A stretch of 64,000 nt of DNA. Source: Apus apus (Eukaryota; Chordata; Aves; Apodiformes; Apodidae). Position numbers and translations under genes: made by a program. The notes under the pieces were generated by a model, which worked only from the letters and a program-made list of their open reading frames with translations, had not been told where the DNA came from and ran no database searches. Each line of letters begins with the position of its first letter. Positions within the stretch are counted from its first letter, which is position 1. Shown piece by piece: positions 12,343 to 25,000 of this stretch. Where the stretch lies: assembly GCF_020740795.1 (NCBI RefSeq), contig NC_067282.1:142772858-142836857 (forward strand), read 5' to 3'.

Positions 12343-12825
12343 CTGGGTGAAGGCCACAGGCATCTGCAAGAGAGCCAGATAACTAGCTACACTTTCATGG
12401 GCAAGTTTCTTGTTTTCCTAGATAACCTCACCCAGTAGATACAGCAAGGCCAAAAATACAAGAGAAACCAAATTTGTCTGCTCTGTCTGGAAATAGTGTT
12501 GGGGAAGCAAGAACAGTGAAACCTTGAATTCTAAGGATGCAAGCACTGCAGAGAGCAAGTGAGACTCAGGCACTGAAAGTGGTTCTCTACCATCCTCTAC
12601 CCTGTGTCCTCACTCCAAAAAAGAAGTGCATGCAACCAGAATAGAGAGAACATACAACACTTATGGAGAATGATGGAGCACCTGCCCATCACTTTTCATG
12701 CATGCAAGAAGTGCACAAAAGGGGACCTGAGATCAGAAAGCATCTGCCTCACTGCATAATCCTCTTATATGTTAGAGGAAAGCTCCTCAGACAAGATCAG
12801 CTGAGGAAGATTTAATTTCTTCACC

Positions 12826-12955
12826 TAAGGGGTGTCAGGGTTTAACTCTGGGCCAGTAAGTTACTTAGAAGAGACTTAACTGAAAAGTAAAATTATTAAA
12901 GGAAAATTGGTTCTGTCCTGGCTCAAACCAGGACAGGGGGCTTCCTTCAGAGGTC
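12826..12955. repeat. Possible diverged LTR-type repeat
   Basis: GTGTCAGGGTTTAACTCTGG and TCCTGGCTCAAACCAGGACA resemble motifs common in dispersed avian LTR elements; the latter is a near-palindrome. Extent and class are uncertain. Confidence 0.3.
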
Positions 12956-13346
12956 ACATCAGTGCAGTAGTTAATCCTGAATCTTCTCTCTCCTTGCTTC
13001 CTCTGCAAGAGAAGAAATATGGGTTAACTCTGACTGAAATATGGGTTGACTCTGGTAAATAGCTCTGTTTTCTCCCTTCAAAAAAAGTCCCCACTCTGGA
13101 AGGGAAAAGTTATTCATTCCCTTAAGCAGCAGCTGGCATACATTCATGAAAGCAGAAAGCAACAACAGTAGACTAGCCCCCAGGATCAAGACTCTGACAA
13201 GATTTTCAAAGAGAATATCAGACTAACAGAATTAGCAAGGCTGCTTGTTTCAGGTAACAGAAGTTAGTAATTTCTCAGTGAGAAATGAAACTTCATTCAT
13301 CTCTCATTCAGGGAAGAGACCTCTGTCACCAGCAGCTATTCTGTTT

Positions 13347-13385
13347 TAATAGAATGCAGCAGGATTGACAGAATGCAGCAGGATT
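13347..13385 (+). repeat. Short tandem duplication (19-bp period)
   Basis: AGAATGCAGCAGGATT occurs twice in tandem in an OVCH1 intron. Confidence 0.8.
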
Positions 13386-13469
13386 AGCCTAAAGATAAAG
13401 CGCAAGTGTCTAAGAATAGCTGCAGATGATGCAGCTATTGTTAGACACAGCAAGCATTTCCCTACTAAC

Positions 13470-13598
13470 CTGAATGAGCAAAAGTGAGCTGGGCTCTGAA
13501 CCCTCTGAAGCTGTTCTCCCCATCACTTTCAAACTGTTCCAGCATGGTATTCCTAGGACTCAACACTGGTTTGGGAGCTGAGCATCCACAGACATTAG
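13470..13598 (-). pseudogene. OVCH1: OVCH1 exon: CUB2 end
   Basis: Acceptor TTCCCACAG and donor CAG|GTTAGT bound 129 nt. The open frame reads NVCGCSAPKPVLSPRNTMLE then QFESDGENSFRGFRAQLTFA. LCG..P.P..S......F.SD.....GF.A is the CUB C-terminal half. This frame needs one leftover base from the preceding exon, but that exon supplies two. As spliced, a TAA is met at once, consistent with a one-base insertion near 13597. Confidence 0.88.
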
Positions 13599-15360
13599 CT
13601 GTGGGAATGAACAAGAAGCTGTATTTCTAAAATGAGAAATGTCATCCCACAAGCACGGTGGCTTTAGCTAATTTAGGTTTCTATAAAAAAACCCAAATCC
13701 CTAGAGTCTTGGTGACTTTCTGATTAAAACAAGAACTTTTGCAGAGGCGGTGCCTGAGAAGCAATGATAATCAGTGACATCAGCAAGCAATAGCAGCCAG
13801 AACTAATCTAGTACTGTTATGCTACAAGAACACAAATGTAATCCTAATTTTTTCATAGTGAAATTACAAGTAATCTTCAACAGACAGCATGAATGCCCTC
13901 CATTTCCCAAAAAAACCCCCACACTTGAGGATTGCATGTCACCATTGAGATGTGCAAGCAAAGACTCTTTTGAATGGTAGACATGTTCAGGTTGAGGACT
14001 TAGAGAACAGCTGCTAGACTTCCCTTCCTATTGAGAGCACTCAGTTTGCATAGCATCTGGAAGTCCTATAATTGCAGCTGGATAGGAAGCTTGCACTTTA
14101 TTCCAGAAGAGCTTTCCTGTAAGAATCTCAGTTTCTGATGGCAAAGCTGTGCTGGAAAGCATTGAGTGAAATGTTCTGGGATGCTGAAAGTTCTCCCCTG
14201 AAAGATATCAGGTCCAAATTTGTCAGCCTTCTTTCCACCCCCGATCCTCCCACGTAAATACTCCTTTCCAATGGAAAACAGATTTATTTTCAGGGGACTC
14301 ATAGTGTTAATACTTATTCAGCATTTAGTAAACACATGTAACTAAAATACCACCACAAAACAAATGGGGAAAAAATAGAAGCTGTCTGCCCAAAATCACT
14401 TTTCAATGGCAAACTCAGGACAGCTCAAGCCTCTTACATAGCTTATTTAGTGCAAAGAAAAGAGCACCAGCCCCTCATCACTCTACTCTGTCTTTTGGTT
14501 CACGTACAAACCTGTAAAGAGGTAGCCAGAGTTTAATTAAAATATCTTCACTTCTGAGCACCGGAATGCTTTTCAACTTAAAAACAGATTATCAAGCTCT
14601 GCTGAAGTGAGGGTGGCACCTGGGAGCTGTTTTTTTTAAAAAGCTGGGGTGTTACAACATATTTTCTTTTGGTCCAAGCTTTAAGAGCATCTGGAAATAG
14701 AGAATCTGGAATTAAAAAAGGGAAGTTAAGAAAGGTTAACTGAAGTGAAAGATTTTTATATTGATAAAACTGAAGCAGACTTAAAGTGAGGAATTAAAAA
14801 TATTTCCTTTTGAAAGTGTGGGAAAACGATGCCTCAGGTTAGTAATTTTTCATTAATGAAGTTCCAACAGAATTAGTTCAATTCATAAAGAATTAATATC
14901 CGCTTCAGTGGAACTAGACACCCATCAATAACTGCTCCCTCATTCTGCCTTATTTTCAACATTTAGAGACAGAGCAAAGCTGCTCTTAGTTTCTCCTTTG
15001 ATATAGAGATGCAGAGTAGAGGCCTGATCCAGCAACACACCCTTGTGTGCTCTGCTGACTATACAGCAGAACACAGAACCACAACATGCCCACACCACCA
15101 GCTGGCTCTCTGTGAGAAAGCAGGGCCTTGCACCAGGATGTGGGACCTATGCCAATGGTACACTTGGCCGCATCATGATGGACAAGACAGACAAGCAAGC
15201 TTCAAGGCTACTGCAGAAGTCCTTACCTCAGCCTTCTAGTGGTACTGAGTACCATGCTGCCAGAGAGAGCATACTTTGGTGATAAAACACATCTGTTTCC
15301 CCAGGGATTTCTAATTTCCACAGGCATTTCTGCTTGAAGTCTGAAACAGTTAGTGCTCAC

Positions 15361-15449
15361 CCAACTGGTTTTTGCTCTTCATCACCATAAACAGTAATTG
15401 CATCATGAATGTGGCCTGGGCTAAGCTCTACAAAGTCTTCAAACTCCAG
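15361..15449 (-). pseudogene. OVCH1: OVCH1 exon: CUB2 middle
   Basis: Acceptor CTTTGAAG and donor GG|GTGAGC bound 89 nt, all open. It reads LEFEDFVELSPGHIHDAITV and YGDEEQKPVG. F.DF.L......D.I.VY is typical CUB core. It begins in phase 0 after VVK of the previous exon and leaves two bases. Confidence 0.88.
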
Positions 15450-16495
15450 CTTCAAAGAAGTCAAGCAAGAGGGAATCATCAAGACTGAAACACTTGACCT
15501 TCTTAACTATGGCCCTGAGAAAAGTGAAATTGCAAAAGAATCTGGGCACAACTTCCCTTGGTGGGGAACATGTGTTACAATTTGCATTAAAACAGCCTGT
15601 CGGCAATCTTGGCCTGACTGCAGCCTGCTGTGTAGGGCTACAGACAGGTCTGCAGAGAATGAAGCTAGCCTAAGTTTTGCCTTAAGGTATTTCAGCTGTC
15701 ATCTTTCCTGCATCACTCAATGCCTTGTAGTTTTGAATAGTCAGTTTCCCACACAGGGTGAACTTCCAAGATCTTTTCCTTCAAGCATAGAACATGGGTG
15801 GGGTTTCATTTGTTTGTTTTGTGTTTAATCCAGACCACAAGTTCTCACACCAACAGAGCAGCAGTGACCCAAGCATCAGGTCTGCATACCCTCCAGCATC
15901 CCTCAGCTTGACACTATTTCTCCACCCCTTAGCCAAGGCAGCAGCAGAGATGATGATGTTGCTTTGAATAATGTAAATGGCAACGCTACTCCTCATGGGT
16001 TGGGATGAGCTTGGTGGGATGCTGCTTGCACACAAACAGCAACAGGCAATAAAAATAGAGAGAGATGCTGGTACTGTGAGTGGAAACTATTATCAGACAG
16101 CCCATGCACAATGAGAAGCAGATACCTTTGTATGGGGCTAAGGAGTAGTTTGGGGGGTTTTCATGCTGCCTTGAGTAGAAGGCTGACTATTGTTTGCCAT
16201 ATGTTCTCTACCTTCCTTTTACCATCAAATCTGTGCTGGACTTTAAGATAAAGATATCTTGAAATAAGATTGGTGCCCTCAGACTTCAAGCACTTAGAAC
16301 AGTCACAGCCCCTCCATACATGAGTTTGGAGGTGATGCCTAGCTGATAAAATATGCCTTGCAAAGAATCAGTGACCTGGAAAGCTGACAGTTTACAGTCC
16401 TGCGTGTCACAGATGTTTCTGGCAGGATTTTATTGAATTGCTCCCCTGAACAGTTCTTTGTGCAGAGGTTTAAGTGCAGCTTCTCCTTTTATTAC

Positions 16496-16626
16496 CTTTA
16501 CGACATACTCTGCTGGAGCCCCAGTGAGCCAGTGGCACTTTGAGTTCCTGGGATACAATCCAGGGTAATTAGGAGTATCAATCTTCCTCTCTTCCACTAA
16601 CATTGCAACACTCCCACAGCCCAAAC
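16496..16626 (-). pseudogene. OVCH1: OVCH1 exon: CUB2 start
   Basis: Acceptor ATTGCAG and donor AAG|GTAATA bound 131 nt, all open. It reads LGCGSVAMLVEERKIDTPNY then PGLYPRNSKCHWLTGAPAEY. CG, I.TPNYPGLYP, C.W and AP form the standard CUB N-terminal signature. Leading GT joins the C of the previous exon. Confidence 0.92.
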
Positions 16627-16819
16627 CTGCAATACACAGACAAGAAAGGAGACAGTTTAACCGATAGGATTATACAGTACTTTTAATAAACCCAAATCAA
16701 CAACTTGATTTTTCAGGGACCCAGGCACACCAAGAATAGTTACTGTTTCAAGTGGGTCAGAAAGCAGAAGAACGGCATTTCTACAGCGTCAGTGAGGTCC
16801 TGCTTCAGAGTGTCCTTAC

Positions 16820-16929
16820 GGACAGCAGTGAAGGTAAGCTCGAAGCTGTGGCCAGCATTGCTCCCATCAGAAACAAATATAAAGGCGGCCTGGTGTGACT
16901 CTACCAGCAGAGGGGCTCAGAAGACATTC
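16820..16929 (-). pseudogene. OVCH1: OVCH1 exon: CUB1 end with TGA stop
   Basis: Acceptor CTTACAG and donor GTCC|GTAAGG bound 110 nt. It reads NVF, stop, APLLVESHQAAFIFVSDGSN and then AGHSFELTFTA. The F.SDGS....F...F.A pattern is the C-terminal strand pair of CUB domains. The stop is TGA at 16919-16917. Phases agree with both neighbouring exons. Confidence 0.88.
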
Positions 16930-17661
16930 CTGTAAGACTTAGCTGAGGTAGACAATGAGTTGGTGGAAAGGGTGGGCTGAACATACATTTACTCAAGCAA
17001 ATATTGTTGCAGTTCATTAGGCTAGATCCCATCGGGAAGGTCTCTTCTCGCACTGAGTGGAGAGACTGTCCATTCAGCTGTCGTTACCTATAAAATACGC
17101 AGAGGTGGTACAGAAAAATTGAGGAGATGAGACTTCATCCAAGACAAACATATGAACAACCAAATACTCCTAGAGGATGAATTTCATGAACTAAGGATTC
17201 ACTTTATTGTCAAAACGTTGCCATTAGAACTCAGAGTGGTGAGGCAGCCAGTATTTGCAGAAGAGTTTATTATCTATCGGTTCTGTATCTAGCACACCTC
17301 ACAGAGGGACAACAGGCTAACACATAGGAAGCCCCCCAAACATGCCCCTGCTACACAAGCACGCAGATTATTCTGCTACCCAGAGTCCATAGCAGTAAAA
17401 CAGTCATATTTAAAGATGAGGCAGATTTGGCACAGGATTATGTACAGGCTAAAAGACATTTTTGGGGTGCCTACTGTGCTGCACTAGATGCCAGCACAAA
17501 TATGAACATGCCCCTCAGTCCCACCAGCCCTGCTCTGTTTGGGTGTTGTCTCTAGCTCTTTAGATTTGTAGTGAGAAGTACAAAAGGCTTCTCAAAAGCC
17601 AGATAGATTTGCTATTCTTCCTGACAGTGAGTGACAAAAAATTACATGTGATAACCCTCAC

Positions 17662-17811
17662 TCCTCCAACGCACCCAGCCTTATTAGCTCTCTTCCATTC
17701 AAATAAAGGGACACATAGCCATGGTCACATCCAACTTGGTACTCCACATCCAATTTGAAGTGTATCAAAACGATTTTGTCCTCCAGCAGAGTTATATTCC
17801 AGGTGCACAGG
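17662..17811 (-). pseudogene. OVCH1: OVCH1 exon: CUB1 middle
   Basis: Acceptor GCTTTGAG and donor GA|GTGAGG bound 150 nt, all open. It reads LCTWNITLLEDKIVLIHFKL then DVEYQVGCDHGYVSLYLNGR. C.W.I and the Cys-Asp-His calcium-side motif are CUB hallmarks. Its leftover GA plus the G of the next exon restores a codon. The exon that should carry the start of CUB1 upstream was not found. Confidence 0.85.
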
Positions 17812-19688
17812 CTCAAAGCAAGCAACAGTAAAGGCATGTACCTGTGTGGCTGAGCTTAGCCCTTGTCAGATCCACTGTGGGCTAGGAGTCTCCAGCAACT
17901 ACTTTCCTGCAAACATCCACCAGAAGCTGAAAACTGGCATCACTGGCTCCCTTTGATAAATTGTCACCTTCCCCCTTCACATAAAGTCACCGAGGGAGAG
18001 AGTTACCAACAGCAGAGGACTGCTGCGAATTTTCTCAGCACTAGGTGGGGACTGATGCTTCCTTACAGCAGCAACGACTGACACACCACTGGCGCAGTCC
18101 TCCTCACTCCCCCACCTCTTGCAGGGGCTGAAAGCTTATTGGTGTGAGCTGACATAGGTATGGCCAGACCAAAAGATAAAGGAAGGGTGCAACAGATCTC
18201 TAGCCACCTGCAGCCATTTTGAGAGCGTGGCTCTTACAGAGTCTATTATAACAAGTAGACTTTGTGCCTTCCTGCCTTCTCCTGCAGCACTATCCTGCCC
18301 AGCAGGTGCAGCTGGGGATTTGCATTGTAAGGAGAACACAGCTGCTGTCACCTGGACACTGTCAAGAAGAGAGTCAGGGCCAGTGGCAGTCAGGACTTCT
18401 GAGCACTGGGAAACACTTTGGTGGGTGCCCTGACTAAAATTCAGTTTTTGGCTACTGCAACCCAACTACAGCTACCTATTGTCAGGGTAGTTAACCCCTA
18501 AAGCCTAGGGGTACTGAATGTAGCCACTTCCTCCAAAGAGCAGGATGCCTTGGGAACTGTGCTCTGCTGGCACAAGGAGGCTTGGCACAGCAGGGAGGAA
18601 GAGTTGTATGGGATATTGCAGTACAGGGACTACTGGTCAAGGCACAAGCTAAGGCATTGCAGTTTTTTGAAACACAAAGGCCTTGACAGGCAGCTGAGGG
18701 AACCCTCAGATGAGGGCACACAATTTCTTCCCCAAAGTCCTACTTATAAATTCCCAAACTGTGAGGAGTTGTCCCATCAACACAGTAGGCTTGTTCAACC
18801 AAACTGCCAAGAGCAGACGTGGCTATTCCAAGCTTTATGTTGGCCTTCTCTTCATCTTCTATGGCCATTTGTCAGTCCCAATAGCTCCACTGTGCAAAGG
18901 GTAACACACCCCCTTTGTAGCCACATGGCTTCTGCTCCTTCAGTTACTGCTCCCACTTAAGAGGCACTTTCTTAGCTGCAGACAGTCCCTCTTCAGAAAG
19001 CATAATCATTAAGGAATCCTAGCAAGCCATAATAGGTTGGGTATAAGTTAATACCAACACCTCAGCTTTGATGGCTATGACAGAAACAACACCATCTCTT
19101 TGATAACTTGTATTAGCCCTGAAAATGATGTGTACAGGAAAACACAATTAGACCTGTGATTAGCTATAAAAGGCACTTCTGATAAACCACTAAAAACTGT
19201 GACACTTATTACAGCCTCTTTTCCCATATGCGTTCAAAGTTGTATTTGATGAGGAGATAACACCCCTGATAAAGCCTACATGCTGTTTCAGCAGCACAGG
19301 TCTTGAGCTGGAAAAAGCCTCTCAAAGCAGGTTTTTATTAGAGCAGGGCTAGTATGCATCCCTGGAGGGACATCTTGCTGAGCTGGAAGGGCTGTGTTCA
19401 GCCAGAAACAGGGCAGCTTGAGTAGCCTTCTGCTTTTCCTTCAGGGGATGCAGGGGTCAGACCTGCTATTATAGGAGAGTTTCTGAAGGTGGGCTTATCT
19501 GTTTAAACCTTTGGTTTTGCCACGCCACATTGAAACATAATACACCTTGCTGCTGATGGTGCAGCAGCTGGACATTAAGCAGAGCTGCTGTGGGTGGATG
19601 GGAGGGAGGCAGCAATAGCAGGGCAATTTGGATCCCTATGGTGCTAAACAGACAGGAGAGGAAAAAACCTCCCAGTACTCATACCTAC

Positions 19689-19881
19689 CTGGTGCCTTGT
19701 GCTGAGCAATGAAGTCCACAAACACAGCAACCTAGCAGAAGATGCCTGGTGAGTCCTGGGCCATGGTGCTTCTCTCAAGGGTATCCCATCCTCTGGCACA
19801 ACCAACTCCTCAGGACACCACATTAGCCAGGGTCCAGGTGCTGCCAGTCCTCAGACATGCAGGGAGGCTTCCAGAGTCACC
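19689..19881 (-). pseudogene. OVCH1: OVCH1 exon: protease 1 catalytic-Ser exon with two stops
   Basis: Acceptor GGACAG and donor CCAG|GTAGGT bound 193 nt. It reads GDSGSLPACL, then STWTLANVVS, stop, GVGCARG, then SPGIFC, stop, VAVFVDFIAQH. It keeps the S1 sequence GDSG, the WTLAxxxS strand, the GC that follows and the PGIF..V..F.DFI C-terminal helix. The Trp of SWG is now TGA (19812-19810), and a usual Lys/Arg codon is TAG (19734-19732). GDSGGPL has become GDSGSLP. Confidence 0.9.
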
Positions 19882-20169
19882 CTGTCCACAGCCTGTTGGG
19901 GAGGAAATGTGCCATTTATTCCTGTGCCAGCAGCTCTGACCTTTGTCAGTGTTGCGTGACAGGCCAGCTTTACCACAGAAGCCAATGCAACCTTGCTTGC
20001 TTCTCCCCAGTCACAGGGGCCTGGCAGCATCCCTGCTCATTCAGCTGTTCTTGTTTAATCTAAAATGCACCAATCTAAGCTTTGTTGCTTCACTGCCCTG
20101 ATCTGACTTGCAGTTTGGCAACCTGCCTTCCCCCATACACAAGACCTTTTTTTTTCCCAATGAAGAATG

Positions 20170-20263
20170 TAAAAATGAAAGCCATTTCACTAACTCCAGC
20201 TGCAGCACTGCTTTGAAAATGTTCACACAAGGTTTGACAGAGGGCAGGGAGCTTCCTAAGAAA
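20170..20263 (-). pseudogene. OVCH1: OVCH1 tentative remnant: protease 1 exon before the Ser exon
   Basis: After an AGCAG acceptor, the frame expected from the preceding exon (GA plus one base) reads SLPSVKPCVNIFKAV. Ovochymase-1 has Leu-Pro, a short acidic stretch, a Cys and then a basic residue at this place. The 3' half with the CAGF motif is not recognisable and no donor is seen. Position and frame support it, but the similarity is weak. Confidence 0.35.
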
Positions 20264-21933
20264 CTGCTCAGTTAACAAAAAAAATTCATGCAAGTACACC
20301 CCAAGGAGACTAGTGACAGCCTGGTCAGCAGCCTTCCCTGGGGCAGGGAAAGATAGGCCCCACTCACACTGTTAGGGCCAGAAGAGAAGAGCTTGGCACT
20401 GAACAAACTCCTCTATTGCAGCCCATTGCCCAGTGGGACTGCCTGAATAAAGGTATCGGAAGGCTTGGCTGTGTGCTAGGGGACATCAAGGCAGAGATGA
20501 GAACTGCCTTCTTTCCAACCTCCTGGCAGTGTTGCCCATGGCAGGGTCCCTTGCCCAATGCCTGGAGTCCCACCACTGAAGGTCCTCCCTGGTTCAGCAG
20601 AAGAGGTGGCAATTCCACACAGAGACAGAGGCCCTGCTGTCAGCAATGCCAAAGGCAGGTCTAGGCAAGGTGGCAATCATGCTTCAGTCTCCTATCCACA
20701 TCCCTTCTCCCTCCTGCAAAAATCTCCTCCTGCCTGTGTCATTCTGAAGCTCCTTGTAAAGCCCTTGCTTAGCAATGTGCTGACAGCACACCTAGTGTTG
20801 CTTCTTTTTCTCCTCAGGAGAGAAGGTTCACAGGTGGAAAGCCTGCTGCTCAGCAGGAACTGGGGCAGATTAACTGTTACCTTCCATACATCCCCTCCTC
20901 CCACCATCAGGAAAGGCAGTGCACAGCGTGGAGCCCTGCACCGGTGGCAGGTTCACGTCCCTCACGGAGCACTGTGGGTCTGGATGTCAATGAGGGGCAG
21001 CCAGCACCCTAGATGCTGCAGGAACAAACAGGCCACATCCAGCATCTGCAAGAGAGCTTGTCCTTCTGGCCAACAGCCCTGTTGCCTGGGAGCCACATCC
21101 ACCCCTTCCCCAACACCCCGGCAAGAGCGGCTGGGTGATCCCGCACCCCTTCCCTGCCCAGGGCAGTGATGTTTTGAAGCAATTTGGAATCACTGAGCAG
21201 AGGCACCCAGCTAGGCAGGTAATGCATTGGTTTTCCCCCAGCCAATGCCTCAAAACAGGGTTGGAGGAGGCCATTGTCCTGCAGGTTGGACAACTGACAT
21301 TGTTTTTTTCTTCTAAGCACCCTACTGCAGGACTGGAGATTTTCAGGGGCCAGTACAAAGGCCTCAGCAAGCTGCTAGCATGAGACCAGTCCTGGCTGGG
21401 AGACAGCATGGTCTCTCCTGGGAGGGCTGCTGAGGTGTGGGGGACAGGTCAGTCTCCTCTGTCTCCTGTTACAGATGAGTCCTAAACCACTGGGGATATA
21501 AAAATAAAAAGCAACATTCACAGACTTTCCCATCACCTCTAAAATATAATAAAACTCAATCAAGCACAATTCTTTTGAGAGAACAGTTTTCTGATACATA
21601 GAGAATAAAAGAGTATGTATTTTTACATACAAAAAAACTATTCCCACTTTTGTAATAACTTGTAAGGACAGCTCTGCTTCTGAGAGGCTCCAATATGCAT
21701 GCATGAATATGCACAGCAGCACTGCAAAATGCAACCTTTCCTACTGTGCTCCAAGGTTCCATGCTACAGGAAAATGCTGATCTGCACATCCCTACAGAGA
21801 CAAGTCCTCTGACAAGCAGAGGAGACCTCACGATCAAAGGGTTACTTGAACTTTCCATCTGGCAGGAGTCATCTTCTGCTGCATTTCTATTTCTGAAAGA
21901 AAGTGTCTCCTTTCCCTTACCCATTACCCTTAC

Positions 21934-22070
21934 TCCTGCAACTGTGACCAGAAGACCCTGCCACTTGACTCATCCTCAAAGACTTTGCCCCAGCCAATAG
22001 CCACACACAGTATCCCAGCCTGGAAGTTTTCATCCCTGTGGGGGAGGCAGATTGGGTTGAACCTCATCCT
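21934..22070 (-). pseudogene. OVCH1: OVCH1 exon: protease 1 middle (PICLP, GWG)
   Basis: Acceptor CATCTCCAG and donor GA|GTAAGG bound 137 nt, all open. The peptide RMRFNPICLPHRDENFQAGI continues LCVAIGWGKVFEDESSG. ICLPxRDENFxAGILC is the segment that identified the gene as ovochymase-1, and GWG is the conserved S1 motif. No damage is visible in this exon. Confidence 0.9.
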
Positions 22071-25000
22071 CTGGAGATGAAAGGGTGCACGAGTGAGCAC
22101 ATGAACCCCATGCTGACCGGAGCATGTTTGATTTACAGCTACAAACAGCATCTTTCAAGTCCCACTCTTCCATTTCTACCCTTCCCAAAACACTGCAGTC
22201 ACACGTGGGTATTTACAAAATGAGCCTACAAGCTGAAGTTAGTCACATGCAATCAAATTTCCATGTGAGAAATTCAGAGACAGAAGTCAGGAAGATTGTT
22301 AGCTACCTTTGAATGTCAACTTAAGCAGGAGGATAATTGGGAAGGGGACAATAAAAGCGGGGGAACACATGGCAGAGACAAGACCACCAGATTGCCTGTG
22401 TTGGTCTTATATAGCTTGGGAACAGGCTGCTGCCTGTCAGGAACTCTTTACATCATTCTCCTCAAAGACCACTGCTGATCAGATCAGGAGTTATGAAGGA
22501 CATTAAAAACTCATACAATTCAATCCAGACTCATATCAGTTAGTTTTTCCTTGATACTGTGAGAAAAATGGATCACAGATTTCCTTGGCTGCCTTGATGG
22601 GGCCATGGGTGGTGCCCAGCCTTCTGAAGGTTTAAGCAGGGAACTCTGCATTTTCCTCACAGGTTGTCCACATGGCTCAAATGCTGTCAAGTCCAGTTCC
22701 TGCTTACAAACAGAACTGGTCAGCCACAGAGCACAGGCACACAGGCAGCCCTCAAGCAGCCTTCCTCACACTGCCTGACAGGATGTCCAAACCATGAAAT
22801 TAATGTTTTTTGGATTTTATTTCCCTTATTCCTGCCATTATGGGCAAACTATAAGGCTATCACCATCCAAGCCAGTGATTTGAGATGTATCATTGACATA
22901 AGGTTATTTTATGTTGGCTGATCTGCCATCTGATGGTCACAAACAGTCATGGCCAGTTGCCTGTAACTGTAACATCACAGCTCTATACAACTCGGGGAAT
23001 TGCCTTTGAAAAGCCTAGGAAGTTAAAGCCTTGTGCCACTTCCCGACTCTGACACCCTAAAAATACCTGCAGAAGTTTTGCCTTTGCCTGCAGAAGTACT
23101 CGAAGTGAGCAGGTTTTAATCCAGCCTGCTTCTCAGTAGGCATGCCCTTTGCAGCCCACTGCTAGCTAGTAGTGCAAGGCTGTGGCCAAGAGGAAGCTCA
23201 TGGCTTTCCAGCAGGTAGCCAAGAGGCAGCATCGGCACAAGAGGGCTGAAGGAACCACGCTGGTAAGGCTTGTACAAGGGGAATACAGGAGCACATCAGA
23301 ATCTGATGCACAAAAAAAGCATGGGCATAGTCAGAGCAGAGAGCCTTACCAAGAGATGAACTTCTGGGACAATTAACCAAAGCCTAGGGCAAGAACTAAT
23401 GTAATTGTGTTACTTTGAAAAGAATTAAAGGCCTAACTGAGCAGGCGTTTCTGTGATAGAGAGCTAGAAGGAAGGGAAGGAAGAGGGGTGTTTTTTCTGG
23501 ACCAGAGCATCAGATGAGGACTTTGCCCATGTAACGCACCCTCCCACAGTGGCAGCTCATCCCCTGGGGCTCTCTCCTACCATACTGGGCTGGCTGCTGC
23601 AGAAGCAGTGGGGCCATGTTGCAACCAGTTGGACACGGGCTGGATGATGACTTGTGAGACAGGAATGCTCTGCTTCTGCCTGTCCACTCACTGGAGGTGA
23701 CGCTCCCCCACTGTCACCAGCAGGCTCTCCAGGAGTTTCCTGAGGTGGGGGGAATTCAAGAGCAATGAGGGAAGGGGCTGCCATCACAAAGCAAGGCCTG
23801 CCACTGAGTCTGCAACCCCACCAGATGGGCTCCTGGCGCTGAGAACTGGGGCTGGCCTTTAGTAACAGGACTTTCAGCTGAGCTGATTTCACATTAGCAG
23901 CAAAGCAGAGGATTCCTGGACCCCCATCTGGAAAAGCTGGACTTACTTCCCAATGGACAAATAGGTTTCTTGTCTCATCTGCAATCCACCAAGCCACTGT
24001 TCATACGTGGGCAGCACCACACTGCCAGGAAGCCAGCAGAGGTGCCAGTCAGCTTCCTTGCTTCCAGCTATGTACAAGGAAAGGGACAGTTTATCTTTCA
24101 CCTTGGGATTGACAGAGCCCCTGTGCCATTTTTGGCCTTGAAACATCAAGCTCAGCCCTTGTCACCCACAGTCTGGGATCTTCAAAGGCATATAAGAGGC
24201 CTTAAAAGCAATGGAAATGGATTGCCAAGTCATTTTGGCCCCATAAATCCTCCCAATTGTGTTATCAGTGCATTCAGGAGATGAGCAGAAGCCCACATCT
24301 GAGAACTTTATGGTGATTTTAGACAGCTACATGTAGTTTAAATTAATGTTAGACAAGTGTTTGCATTTAACAGCTTTTCTATGTATTTTGTAAGCAATAT
24401 AATGTCACAGTCAAACTGAAAGCAATCCACTGCAGCACAGTCAAAACACCATTTAGTAGTTCTTTTAGCAATTAGGTAGATAGCTACACTACCAGAGCAG
24501 AGCTATGCAATAGAGGGGCAGTAGATTCCATCTTTAGCAAACCAGATAGTTAGCAGACAAGCTTATCCTACTCTAGGGACTCAGCAAATGCTCTGGGGTG
24601 TTGGGTGAGACAGTTTTGCACTCAACAGGAAACATGAACTGGGTTCATCAACCTACCCCAGAACCAGGCACTGCCAAGAGATGCCCACAGGAGTTGCACA
24701 ATTCCCCTGTTTCAGCTGTCAGTGTTTCCCATTACCAACTCCCACAGCATAGGGCACAACACAGCAGCAAGCTCATCCGGAGATCTCTGCAATTAGGGCT
24801 ACCCAAACTAGTACTGAAACAGGACAAAATCCAGACCTGAAGCAACTGCCTTTTTCTTCCAGACTATGCTCACTTGAGAGTCCAAGAAAACCCAGTGCTC
24901 AGACAAGAACCTTGAAGCCTACTCATCACCGACTTCTTGTAGTTTTACAGATTTTTTATTTGTGTTTTGTTTTTTTTTTTTTAAATCTCTGCCCTCAGTC

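Noticed and set aside
18900..18960. CGYKGGVL as the start of CUB1
   Set aside because: A stop follows within a few codons and no splice sites fit. The resemblance is limited to a few residues.
20558..21169. Longest open frame in the window (203 codons, plus strand)
   Set aside because: No domain, codon pattern or splice context. It overlaps the OVCH1 intron on the other strand and looks like a GC-rich chance frame.
21780..21900. DSCQMESSSNPL...GLVSVGMC on the minus strand, resembling the end of an S1 domain
   Set aside because: Directly adjoins the PICLP exon, lacks a splice donor after the CQ position and is superseded by the clear exon at 19.7-19.9 kb.
23557..23997. Minus-strand frame containing AGDSGGASPP, resembling the S1 protease Ser motif
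   Set aside because: It lies upstream of the PICLP exon, so the domain order would be wrong. The true protease 1 Ser exon with matching phases is at 19689-19881.
24340..24450. FDCDIILLTKYIEKLL on the minus strand as the missing protease 1 Asp exon
   Set aside because: Only the D-I-x-L-L core matches. No HPxY motif, plausible acceptor or donor is present.
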